From positions 186,001-250,000 of the forward strand of contig NZ_KB892079.1 in NCBI RefSeq assembly GCF_000373645.1: a stretch of 64,000 bases of DNA. Direction: 5' to 3'. The position numbers and the translations under genes were made by a program. Source of the DNA: Streptomyces sp. ATexAB-D23. GTDB lineage: Bacteria; Actinomycetota; Actinomycetes; Streptomycetales; Streptomycetaceae. Positions 39,538-46,900 of this stretch are shown piece by piece (the first letter of the stretch is position 1; every line of letters begins with the position of its first letter). The notes beneath the pieces were generated by a model. That model was not told the DNA's origin and did not search any database. It was given only the letters and a program-made list of their open reading frames with translations.

Positions 39538-40265
39538 TGGAGCATAAGAACATTCCGGACCCCGGTTACTCCGACGACGACGGCACGGCCGACCCCGCAC
39601 TGGCCGGCGCGCTGGCCGCCTGGGCCGAGGACCGCACCGCCGTCGCACCGGTGCTCGAAGCGCTGCGGGGGGCCCGGCTCCTGGTCCCCGTCGTGGCCGT
39701 GCTCGGCGAGGTGGAGGAGGACGAGAGGGGCCTGCGCCGGGAGAAGACCAGCGACATGGCCGTCCCGACCCTCCAGGCCGGTGGCCGCCGCGCGCTGCCC
39801 GCCTTCACCTCCACCGCGTCGCTGGCCCGCTGGGACCCGCAGGCCCGGCCCGTCGCCGTACCCCTGCACCAGGCGCTCCAGGCCGCCGCGCACGAGAAGG
39901 CCGACACGGTGGTGCTCGACCTCGCGGGCCCGGTGGCCTTCGAGCTGACAGGACCGGCCCTGCTCGCCCTCGCCGAGGGCCGCACCAGCGCGAACCCGCT
40001 GGACGACCCCGCCGTCACCGCCGCCGTACGGGACGCGGTCGCCGCCGAACCCGCCGTGCTCAGCGCCCACCTCGGGCCGGGCAGCGCGGACGGCACCCTC
40101 GCCCTGGTCCTCGCGGCGGGCACCGACCCCGCCGAGGCGGCGGGCCGCGTCGCCCGTGCGCTGGCGGCCGACGAGGTGCTGCGCGCCCGGCTGGTCCGGG
40201 GCCTGGACCTCGCGCTTCTCCCGGCCGGAGCGCACACGCCCGGTGAGGCCCTGTTCACGCGCTGA
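39537..40265 (+). CDS. SseB-family protein
   Basis: 242 residues from GTG 39537 (VEHKNIPDPGYSDDDG). The SseB domain begins at about residue 15 with ALAAWAEDRTAVAPVLEALRGARLLVPVVAVLGE and includes VPTLQAGGRRALPAFTST. The family is named from serine sensitivity in E. coli; its molecular role is not established. ATG 39507 or 39513 would add 8-10 residues. It is divergent from the beta-lactamase-fold gene across the palindrome. Confidence 0.82.
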   Translation: MEHKNIPDPGYSDDDGTADPALAGALAAWAEDRTAVAPVLEALRGARLLVPVVAVLGEVEEDERGLRREKTSDMAVPTLQAGGRRALPAFTSTASLARWDPQARPVAVPLHQALQAAAHEKADTVVLDLAGPVAFELTGPALLALAEGRTSANPLDDPAVTAAVRDAVAAEPAVLSAHLGPGSADGTLALVLAAGTDPAEAAGRVARALAADEVLRARLVRGLDLALLPAGAHTPGEALFTR

Positions 40266-40348
40266 TCACCCGTACGGTTCGGCGCGCGCGATACCGCGAC
40301 CGGCCGGAGAATTGCGAAGAAAAGGGACGATCTTCGCGAGGTGGTTGT

Positions 40349-41068
40349 ATGCAGACGCGGACAGCCGTGTCGGAGTTTCTCGGCACCCTGCTGCTGGTCT
40401 TCTTCGCCGTGGGAGCGGCGGTGCTGTGCGTCGAGTACATCGGGACCGTGGGCATCGCCCTGGCCTTCGGTTTCGTACTCCTCGCGCTCGCCTACGCCCT
40501 CGGCCCGATCTCCGGATGCCATCTCAATCCGGCGGTCACCCTGGGCATGCTGACCGCCCGGCGGATCGACGTGCGCACCGCGGTCACGTACTGGATCGCG
40601 CAGTTCCTCGGCGGTATCGCCGGGGCGGCCCTGCTGTTCCTGCTGGCCAAGCAGGTGCCGGGGCTGAAGACCAGCGGAAAGTTCGGCAGCAACGGCTACG
40701 GCAGCCGCTCCGACGTGCACATCAACCTCGGCGGCGCCTTCCTCGCCGAGATCGTGCTCACCTTCCTGCTGGTCTTCGTGGTCCTCGCGGTGACCCACAA
40801 GGTGGCGGTCGTGGGCTTCGACGGACTGCCCATCGGGATCTCCCTCGCGGTCATCCACCTGGTCGGCATCCCGCTCACCGGCACCTCGGTCAACCCGGCC
40901 CGCAGCCTGGGCCCGGCCCTGTTCGCGGGCGGCGCCGCCCTCTCCCAGCTGTGGCTGTTCATCGTGGCCCCGCTGGTCGGTGGCCTGCTCGCGGCGCTCG
41001 CCCACCGGCTGACCCACCCCTCGATGCGCGGCGGGGAGGCGCCCGCCGAGGCGACCGCCGAGGTCTGA
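40349..41068 (+). CDS. Aquaporin (MIP family channel)
   Basis: 239 residues with six membrane helices. The first NPA box is in CHLNPAVTLGML and the second NPA box in TSVNPARSLGPAL. This pair is characteristic of water-selective AqpZ-like channels; a glycerol facilitator would have an Asp next to the second NPA. ATG 40349 has GAGGTGG upstream. It is followed by a terminator and a convergent gene. Confidence 0.92.
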   Translation: MQTRTAVSEFLGTLLLVFFAVGAAVLCVEYIGTVGIALAFGFVLLALAYALGPISGCHLNPAVTLGMLTARRIDVRTAVTYWIAQFLGGIAGAALLFLLAKQVPGLKTSGKFGSNGYGSRSDVHINLGGAFLAEIVLTFLLVFVVLAVTHKVAVVGFDGLPIGISLAVIHLVGIPLTGTSVNPARSLGPALFAGGAALSQLWLFIVAPLVGGLLAALAHRLTHPSMRGGEAPAEATAEV

Positions 41069-41085
41069 GCCGCGCCCGCGACGCG

Positions 41086-41122
41086 ATGAGCCCCCCGCCG
41101 GAAGGACCGGCAGGGGGCTCAT
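41086..41122. terminator. Bidirectional terminator hairpin
   Basis: 41086-41101 and 41107-41122 pair over 16 bp with one mismatch (ATGAGCCCCC with GGGGGCTCAT at the base), 5-nt loop, between the convergent aquaporin and DUF1844 genes. Confidence 0.75.
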
Positions 41123-41155
41123 CCATGTACGTACGGAGGAAGAGGCGGGTGGTGC

Positions 41156-41518
41156 TCAGCCGAAGACCGGGCCGGTGTACTTCTCGCCCGGCCCCTGGCC
41201 CGGCTCGTCCGGGACGAGCGAGGCCTCGCGGAAGGCCAGCTGGAGGGACTTCAGGCCGTCACGCAGCGGAGCCGCGTGGAAGGAGCTGATCTCGGTCGTG
41301 CTCGCGTCCAGCAGTCCGGCCAGCGCGTGGACCAGCTTGCGGGCCTCGTCCAGGTCCTTGTGGCCGTCGCCGTCCTCGGTCAGCCCGAGCTTCACGGCGG
41401 CGGCGCTCATCAGGTTGACCGCGACCGTCACGATCACCTCGACGGCGGGCACCTCCGCGATATCGCGGGCCATCTCGTCGAAGCCGGGGGAATCACTGCT
41501 GGGGGTCGCGTCACTCAT
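41156..41518 (-). CDS. DUF1844-domain protein
   Basis: 120 residues, Asp/Glu-rich. The DUF1844 region covers about 20-85 (VPAVEVIVTVAVNLMSAAAVKLGL, DLDEARKLVHALAGLL). The family occurs widely in bacteria without an assigned function. ATG 41518. It faces the infC operon on the other strand; the same arrangement occurs in other streptomycetes as I recall. Confidence 0.8.
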   Translation of the reverse strand: MSDATPSSDSPGFDEMARDIAEVPAVEVIVTVAVNLMSAAAVKLGLTEDGDGHKDLDEARKLVHALAGLLDASTTEISSFHAAPLRDGLKSLQLAFREASLVPDEPGQGPGEKYTGPVFG

Positions 41519-41579
41519 GCGCCTTACGATAGGCCCACGGCGCCGGCCCTCCGCCCGCGGGAGCGGGTGCGCGGGCCGG

Positions 41580-41609
41580 TTGGTGCGCGCCCCGCCGAGC
41601 TGCTAACCT
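41580..41609 (+). promoter_or_regulatory. Putative promoter of infC-rpmI-rplT
   Basis: TTGGTG at 41580-41585 and TAACCT at 41604-41609 with an 18-bp spacer. It gives a leader of about 290 nt before the infC start. Confidence 0.5.
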
Positions 41610-41788
41610 TGTGTAACGACCGGCTGGGCAGCTATGTGCCCGGCCCACAAGTGGAGGCTCCGATCTCCCACCTGGCCGTCCTCAGGGCGGCGGGTCACCG
41701 GTCAGGTGGTGCCCATCGTTCCGTACGGACGATGGAACCGCCCGATGCGCCCCGCGGTTCACCGTGGCGGTGTTCCGGTTTTTCAGGA

Positions 41789-41820
41789 GCCCCGCCTGTG
41801 TCCCGTCCGGGGCATTTTTC
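41789..41820 (+). terminator. Leader attenuator hairpin before infC
   Basis: GCCCCG (41789-41794) and CGGGGC (41808-41813), loop of 13 nt, followed by ATTTTTC. It is a rho-independent-like terminator about 85 nt before the infC start, inside the transcript. Confidence 0.6.
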
Positions 41821-41903
41821 TTGCTCCGATGCGGTTGGTCCGTCGAAACAGACGTTACGCGGCTGTCCGCCAGGCGGCCGCGTGGTGCTACCGAGGAGGA
41901 TCC

Positions 41904-42563
41904 ATCAGCGCCGAGCCCCGCATCAACGACCGGATTCGCGTGCCCGAGGTGCGACTTGTCGGTCCCAGTGGCGAGCAGGTCGGGATTGTTCCGCTTGCCA
42001 AGGCCCTGGAACTCGCACAGGAGTACGACCTCGACCTGGTCGAGGTGGCGGCTACCGCCCGTCCGCCCGTGTGCAAGCTCATGGACTACGGGAAGTTCAA
42101 GTACGAGTCGGCCATGAAGGCCCGTGAGGCGCGCAAGAACCAGGCGCACACGGTCATCAAGGAGATGAAGCTCCGGCCGAAGATCGACCCGCACGACTAT
42201 GACACCAAGAAGGGTCACGTCGTCCGGTTCCTCAAGCAGGGCGACAAGGTCAAGATCACGATCATGTTCCGTGGTCGCGAGCAGTCCCGCCCCGAGCTGG
42301 GCTTCCGGCTGCTCCAGCGTCTCGCTTCGGACGTGGAGGAACTCGGCTTCATCGAGTCCAACCCGAAGCAGGACGGCCGGAACATGATCATGGTTCTGGG
42401 CCCGCACAAGAAGAAGACCGAAGCCATGGCCGAGGCCCGCGAGGCCCAGGCCGCCCGCAAGGCGGAGCGCCAGGGGAACAACACCCCCGACGCCGGGCCC
42501 GCGGATCAGGCGCCCGAGGCTCCGGCCGAGGCGCCCGAGGCCGAGACACCTTCCGAGGCGTGA
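41904..42563 (+). CDS. infC: Translation initiation factor IF-3 (apparent ATC start)
   Basis: 219 residues. The N-domain begins ISAEPRINDRIRVPEV and the conserved core includes MKLRPKIDPHDYDTKKGHVVRFL and RPELGFRLL. A C-terminal extension after residue about 175 is Ala/Glu/Pro-rich, as in actinobacteria. No ATG/GTG/TTG lies at the family start; instead ATC 41904 is preceded 4 bp away by GAGGAGGA, an ideal ribosome site. An ATT start is known for E. coli infC, where it allows IF-3 to repress itself. An upstream in-frame GTG at about 41886 is the alternative, but it would start inside the ribosome site. rpmI and rplT follow. Confidence 0.93.
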   Translation: MSAEPRINDRIRVPEVRLVGPSGEQVGIVPLAKALELAQEYDLDLVEVAATARPPVCKLMDYGKFKYESAMKAREARKNQAHTVIKEMKLRPKIDPHDYDTKKGHVVRFLKQGDKVKITIMFRGREQSRPELGFRLLQRLASDVEELGFIESNPKQDGRNMIMVLGPHKKKTEAMAEAREAQAARKAERQGNNTPDAGPADQAPEAPAEAPEAETPSEA

Positions 42564-42684
42564 CCTTCGGGGGCCGCCATCCAGGCGCCCCCCGGGTCCC
42601 CCCGGAATCCCATGAAGATCTGACGCCCCTGAGGTCCGGTGCCCGCACCGAGAGGGGCGCCACTGACGAGGAGAGAACGGCGCG

Positions 42685-42879
42685 ATGCCGAAGAACAAGA
42701 CGCACAGCGGTGCCAGCAAGCGCTTCAAGATCACCGGCTCCGGCAAGGTGCTCCGCGAGAGGGCCGGCAAGCGCCACCTTCTTGAGCACAAGTCGTCCAA
42801 GAAGACCCGCTCGCTGACCGGCACGGTCGTCGTGGCTCCGGCCGACGCCAAGAAGATCAAGAAGCTTCTCGGCAAGTGA
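42685..42879 (+). CDS. rpmI: Ribosomal protein bL35
   Basis: 64 residues, canonical length. Starts MPKNKTHSGASKRFKITGSG, highly basic, and ends KKIKKLLGK. ATG 42685 has GAGGAGAGAAC upstream. Part of the infC-rpmI-rplT cluster. Confidence 0.97.
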   Translation: MPKNKTHSGASKRFKITGSGKVLRERAGKRHLLEHKSSKKTRSLTGTVVVAPADAKKIKKLLGK

Positions 42880-42886
42880 GGCCGCC

Positions 42887-42907
42887 GTCCCCGCCCAGTC
42901 CGGGGAC
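42887..42907 (+). terminator. Hairpin between rpmI and rplT
   Basis: GTCCCCG (42887-42893) and CGGGGAC (42901-42907) with a 7-nt loop, 8 bp after the rpmI stop. A second stem, GGGCCGTG (42942-42949) with CACGGCCC (42960-42967), lies just before rplT. They may be processing or L20-binding structures rather than terminators. Confidence 0.4.
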
Positions 42908-42986
42908 GCGCCCTCGATCCGACCGGGACCAATTCGTTTCCGGGCCGTGTGAGTACGACCACGGCCCCGCTACAAGGAGTTAACAA

Positions 42987-43370
42987 GTGGCACGCGTCAA
43001 GCGGGCAGTCAACGCACACAAGAAGCGCCGGGCGATCCTGGAGCAGGCCAGCGGCTACCGCGGACAGCGCTCGCGCCTGTACCGCAAGGCCAAGGAGCAG
43101 GTCACCCACTCCCTGGTCTACAACTACAACGACCGCAAGAAGCGCAAGGGCGACTTCCGTCAGCTGTGGATCCAGCGCATCAACGCCGCTGCCCGCCAGA
43201 ACGGCATGACGTACAACCGCCTCATCCAGGGTCTGAAGGCCGCCAACATCGAGGTGGACCGCAAGATCCTGGCCGAGCTCGCGGTCAACGACGCCAACGC
43301 GTTCGCCGCCCTCGTCGAGGTCGCCCAGAAGGCCCTCCCGAGCGACGTCAACGCCCCGAAGGCCGCCTGA
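42987..43370 (+). CDS. rplT: Ribosomal protein bL20
   Basis: 127 residues, basic N-terminus (ARVKRAVNAHKKRRAILEQ) and the conserved C-terminal domain that in other bacteria also binds its own leader RNA as a repressor. GTG 42987 has AAGGAG upstream. Confidence 0.97.
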   Translation: MARVKRAVNAHKKRRAILEQASGYRGQRSRLYRKAKEQVTHSLVYNYNDRKKRKGDFRQLWIQRINAAARQNGMTYNRLIQGLKAANIEVDRKILAELAVNDANAFAALVEVAQKALPSDVNAPKAA

Positions 43371-43395
43371 TCCAGGCCGCACTTCTGGTTTCCGA

Positions 43396-43432
43396 ACCGG
43401 ACCCGCAGGCGCTCGCCGTCTGCGGGTCCGGT
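43396..43432 (+). terminator. Terminator after rplT
   Basis: Perfect 13-bp stem (43396-43408 with 43420-43432), 11-nt loop, 26 bp after the rplT stop. Confidence 0.75.
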
Positions 43433-43500
43433 GCGTTGCACGCCCCGTCACCACCCGTCACGACCCGCACCCTCGTACGCAGAGAGGCTCGCCGCCGATC

Positions 43501-44343
43501 ATGGGCATCCCTGAACTGATCTCCCCGCGTTCGCCACGGGTCGCCGCCGCCCGGCGGCTGGCCAGGCGCAACTTCCGCGGCAAGGAGCGCAGGTTCATCG
43601 CCGAGGGGCCGCAGGCCGTGCGCGAGGCCGCCGTCCACCGGGGCGACGACGGCGAGCCGACCCTGACCGAACTCTTCGCCACCGTCGAGGCCGCCGAGCG
43701 CTACGCGCCCATCATCGAGGCCGCCCACGACGCGGGCGCCCGCGTCCACCTCGCCGACGGCGACGTCCTGGCCGACGTCTCCCAGACCGTCACCCCGCAG
43801 GGGCTGATCGGGGTCTGCCGCTTCCTCGACTCGCCCTTCGAATCGATCCTCGCCGCCCGCCCCAAGCTGGTCGCCGTCCTGGCCCACGTCCGCGACCCCG
43901 GCAACGCCGGCACGGTGCTGCGCTGCGCCGACGCCGCGGGGGCCGACGCGGTCGTCCTGACCGACGCCTCCGTCGACCTGTACAACCCCAAGTCGGTCCG
44001 TGCCTCGGTCGGTTCGCTCTTCCACCTGCCGGTCGCCGTGGGCGTGCCGGTCGAGCAGGCGGTACGGGGGCTGCGCGGGGCGGGCGTGCGCATCCTGGCC
44101 GCCGACGGCGCCGGAGCGGACGACCTGGACGACGAACTCGACGCCGGCACGATGGGCGGGCCCACCGCCTGGGTCTTCGGCAACGAGGCGTGGGGCCTGC
44201 CCGAGGGGACCCGCGCCCTGGCCGACGCCGTCGTGCGGGTCCCGATCCACGGCAAGGCCGAGAGCCTCAACCTCGCCACCGCCGCCGCGGTCTGCCTGTA
44301 CGCCTCCGCGCGCGCCCAGCGCCCCCGCCGCACGGCCGGCTGA
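43501..44343 (+). CDS. SpoU/TrmH-family RNA 2'-O-methyltransferase
   Basis: 280 residues. N-terminal RNA-binding substrate domain (about 1-105, RRNFRGKERRFIAEGPQAVREA) and a C-terminal SPOUT methyltransferase with motif 1 RDPGNAGTVLRCADAAG, motif 2 WVFGNEAWGLPEG and motif 3 PIHGKAESLNLATAAAV (deep trefoil knot). Expected to methylate 23S rRNA or tRNA riboses. ATG 43501 after GAGAGGC. It follows rplT with a terminator in between, a conserved arrangement. Confidence 0.92.
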   Translation: MGIPELISPRSPRVAAARRLARRNFRGKERRFIAEGPQAVREAAVHRGDDGEPTLTELFATVEAAERYAPIIEAAHDAGARVHLADGDVLADVSQTVTPQGLIGVCRFLDSPFESILAARPKLVAVLAHVRDPGNAGTVLRCADAAGADAVVLTDASVDLYNPKSVRASVGSLFHLPVAVGVPVEQAVRGLRGAGVRILAADGAGADDLDDELDAGTMGGPTAWVFGNEAWGLPEGTRALADAVVRVPIHGKAESLNLATAAAVCLYASARAQRPRRTAG

Positions 44344-44465
44344 CCCCGCCACGCACTCCTGCCCCCAGCGGAGAGTCCCCGCAGGGTGTCGCTCCGTCAC
44401 CGACGACTAGTAGGGTGACGAACTCGGGGGCCCACTGCACCGGTTCGAGAGGTGGGGTACGGGAT

Positions 44466-45617
44466 ATGGCTGTCGGCATGAGCGGGCCGCGGGCGACACG
44501 CGCGGCCGTCGTGCGCGCCGCCGGTGAGCCGGACTGCGTGACCGTCGCGGGCACCGGCCCCGGCGGACAGGCGCTGGACCCCGACGACCTCCCCGACGGG
44601 CTGGTCGTCGCGGACGAGAGCGGCCGGATCATCTGCTTCAACGCCGCCGCCGTCCGCATCACCGCCGTCCCCAGGGCCGCCGCCCTCGGCCGCCCGGTGG
44701 AGCACGCACTGCCGCTGGAGGACCTCAAGGGCCGCCGCTGGTGGGAGCTGACCGACCCCTACGGCGGCCTCGCCACCCGCGTCGGCCAGCCCGAGCGCAA
44801 CCTCCTGCTGCCCGGCGGCCGCGAGGTCCTCGTCTCCGCCCGCTACGTACGCGAGAGCCCCACCGGACCGGTGAGCCGGCTGGTGATCAGCCTGCGCGGC
44901 ACCGAGGCCCGGCGCCGTACCGAGCGCAGCGACGCCGAGCTGATCGCGACCGTCGCCCACGAACTGCGCTCGCCGCTGACCTCGGTCAAGGGCTTCACCG
45001 CGACCCTGCTGGCCAAATGGGAGCGGTTCACGGACGCCCAGAAGCGCCTGATGCTGGAGACCGTCTACGCGGACGCCAACCGGGTCACCCGGCTCATCAC
45101 CGAGCTCCTGGACATCTCACGGATCGACTCGGGCCGCCTGGAGCTGCGGCGCCAGCCCGTGGACCTCTCCGCAGCCGTCGAGCGCCACATCCGGGCGCAC
45201 ACGGCGGCCGGCCAGGACCCCGGCCGCTTCCTCGTCCGCACCTGCCAGCCGCTGCCCGCCGTGTGGGCCGACCCCGACAAGGTCGATCAGGTCCTCGGCA
45301 ACCTGCTGGAAAACGCGGTGCGCCACGGGGAGGGAACTGTCACCATCGACGTGGCACCCGCACCGGCGAAGAGCGACGAGAGGGGAGCGGCCGTCACCGT
45401 GAGCGACGAAGGTCCCGGCATCCCCGAGGAGTCCATGAGCCGTGTCTTCACCCGGTTCTGGCGGGGGAGCAAGCGCGGCGGCACGGGCCTCGGCCTCTAC
45501 ATCGTCAAGGGCATCGTCGAGGCCCACGGCGGCACCATCACGGTCGGCCGCGGCCCCGGAGGCGGCGCCGAGTTCCGATTTATGCTGCCCGTGAGCACGC
45601 CGGCCTACATGCAGTAG
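44466..45617 (+). CDS. PAS-domain sensor histidine kinase
   Basis: 383 residues with no membrane segment. A PAS domain (about 45-130; ESGRIICFNAAAVRITAVPRAAA) is followed by a HisKA dimerisation domain with the phosphorylated His in ATVAHELRSPLTSVKGF, and a HATPase_c domain (DQVLGNLLENAVRHG, DEGPGIPEE, GGTGLGLYIVKGI). Soluble, so it senses an internal signal. No response regulator gene is next to it, so it is an orphan here. ATG 44466 with GGTGGGG upstream. A -10-like TAGGGT at 44410 may start the transcript. Confidence 0.88.
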   Translation: MAVGMSGPRATRAAVVRAAGEPDCVTVAGTGPGGQALDPDDLPDGLVVADESGRIICFNAAAVRITAVPRAAALGRPVEHALPLEDLKGRRWWELTDPYGGLATRVGQPERNLLLPGGREVLVSARYVRESPTGPVSRLVISLRGTEARRRTERSDAELIATVAHELRSPLTSVKGFTATLLAKWERFTDAQKRLMLETVYADANRVTRLITELLDISRIDSGRLELRRQPVDLSAAVERHIRAHTAAGQDPGRFLVRTCQPLPAVWADPDKVDQVLGNLLENAVRHGEGTVTIDVAPAPAKSDERGAAVTVSDEGPGIPEESMSRVFTRFWRGSKRGGTGLGLYIVKGIVEAHGGTITVGRGPGGGAEFRFMLPVSTPAYMQ

Positions 45618-45772
45618 CGGGCCGGAGCGGCCCACGGGCGCCCCGCACATCTCGTGACCCTTAGACTCGACCCTTGGCACCTTTGTGCCCTCCTGGCGTC
45701 GAGCGGGGCCACGGGGGCCCGGGGGTATCCCCCGGTAAGCGCAGTACCAGCCAATCGGAAGTACGGGAAGAG
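45618..45772 (+). promoter_or_regulatory. Leader of pheS-pheT
   Basis: A -10-like TAGACT (45662-45667) begins a leader of about 100 nt. It contains stems GGCAC/GTGCC (45676-45680, 45685-45689) and CCGGGGG/CCCCCGG (45719-45725, 45729-45735). There is no T-tract or phenylalanine-rich leader peptide, so attenuation is not shown; the stems may act on translation or stability. Confidence 0.4.
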
Positions 45773-46900
45773 ATGTCGGCACCGAACAAGTCGTACGACC
45801 CAGTCGAGGTCGAGGCACTGAAACCGGAAGAGATCGAGCGCATGCGGGACGAGGCGTTCGCCGCCTTCGCCGCCGCGGGCGACCTCGACGCGCTCGCCCA
45901 GGCGAAGACCGCGCACACCGGCGGCACCTCGCCCCTCTCGCTCGCCAACCGCGAGATCGGCGCGCTGCCCCCGCAGGCCAAGGCCGAGGCCGGCAAGCGC
46001 GTCGGCCAGGCCCGCGGTGCCGTGGGCAAGGCCCTCGCCGCCCGCCAGGCGGAGCTGGAGGCCGAGCGGGACGCCCGCGTCCTGGTCGAGGAGGCGGTGG
46101 ACGTCACGCTGCCCTACGACCGCACCCCGGCCGGCGCCCGCCACCCGCTGACGACCTTCATGGAGCGCGTCGCCGACGTCTTCGTGGCCATGGGCTACGA
46201 GATCGCCGAGGGCCCCGAGGCCGAGGCCGAGTGGTTCAACTTCGACGCCCTGAACTTCGTGCCCGACCACCCGGCCCGGCAGATGCAGGACACCTTCTTC
46301 GTCCAGGGCGCCGACGGCGCGAAGAACGACGAGTCCGGTGTCGTCCTGCGTACCCACACCTCGCCGGTCCAGGCCCGCACGCTGCTCGACCGCGAGCCCC
46401 CCGTCTACGTCGTCTGCCCCGGCCGCGTCTACCGCACCGACGAGCTGGACGCCACGCACACCCCGGTCTTCCACCAGATCGAGCTGCTGGCCGTGGACGA
46501 GGGCCTCACCATGGCCGACCTGAAGGGCACCCTCGACCACATGGTCCAGGCGCTCTTCGGCGCCGACATGAAGACCCGGCTGCGCCCGAACTTCTTCCCG
46601 TTCACCGAGCCGTCCGCCGAGATGGACATGGTCTGCTACGTCTGCCGCGGCGCGTCCGTCGGCAACCCGGACCGCCCCTGCCGCACCTGCGGCAGCGAGG
46701 GCTGGATCGAGCTGGGCGGCTGCGGCATGGTCAACCCCAAGGTGCTCACCGCCTGCGGCGTCGACCCCCGGAAGTACAGCGGATTCGCCTTCGGGTTCGG
46801 CATCGAACGGATGCTGATGTTCCGCCACAACGTAGAAGACATGCGAGACATGGTCGAGGGTGACGTCCGGTTCACCCGGCCCTTCGGGATGGAGATCTGA
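45773..46900 (+). CDS. pheS: Phenylalanyl-tRNA synthetase alpha subunit
   Basis: 375 residues. N-terminal coiled coil (about 20-110), then the class II catalytic core with motif 2 (HTSPVQARTLL, GRVYRTDELDATHTPVFHQIE) and motif 3 (GFAFGFGIERMLMFRHNVEDMR). It catalyses charging of tRNA-Phe together with PheT in an alpha2beta2 enzyme. ATG 45773 has GGGAAGAG upstream. Its stop TGA overlaps the pheT ATG by one base (46900). Confidence 0.97.
   Translation: MSAPNKSYDPVEVEALKPEEIERMRDEAFAAFAAAGDLDALAQAKTAHTGGTSPLSLANREIGALPPQAKAEAGKRVGQARGAVGKALAARQAELEAERDARVLVEEAVDVTLPYDRTPAGARHPLTTFMERVADVFVAMGYEIAEGPEAEAEWFNFDALNFVPDHPARQMQDTFFVQGADGAKNDESGVVLRTHTSPVQARTLLDREPPVYVVCPGRVYRTDELDATHTPVFHQIELLAVDEGLTMADLKGTLDHMVQALFGADMKTRLRPNFFPFTEPSAEMDMVCYVCRGASVGNPDRPCRTCGSEGWIELGGCGMVNPKVLTACGVDPRKYSGFAFGFGIERMLMFRHNVEDMRDMVEGDVRFTRPFGMEI

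Larger units (their letters stand above)
41519..41903 (+). other. Upstream region and long leader of infC
   Basis: 385 bp divergent to the DUF1844 gene. A promoter-like pair TTGGTG (41580-41585) and TAACCT (41604-41609), 18-bp spacing, starts a leader of about 290 nt. It contains several inverted repeats and ends with a hairpin plus T5 (listed separately). There is no convincing ORF. Long leaders that control infC-rpmI-rplT by L20 or by attenuation are known in other bacteria. Confidence 0.6.

Noticed and set aside
41886..41903. GTG start for infC
   Set aside because: It would place the start codon just before the GAGGAGGA sequence, which is then inside the gene; it has no ribosome site of its own.
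45618..45772. T-box or Phe leader-peptide attenuator for pheST
   Set aside because: No T-box sequence (UGGN-type anti-terminator bulge), no short ORF with Phe codons, no T-tract after the stems.
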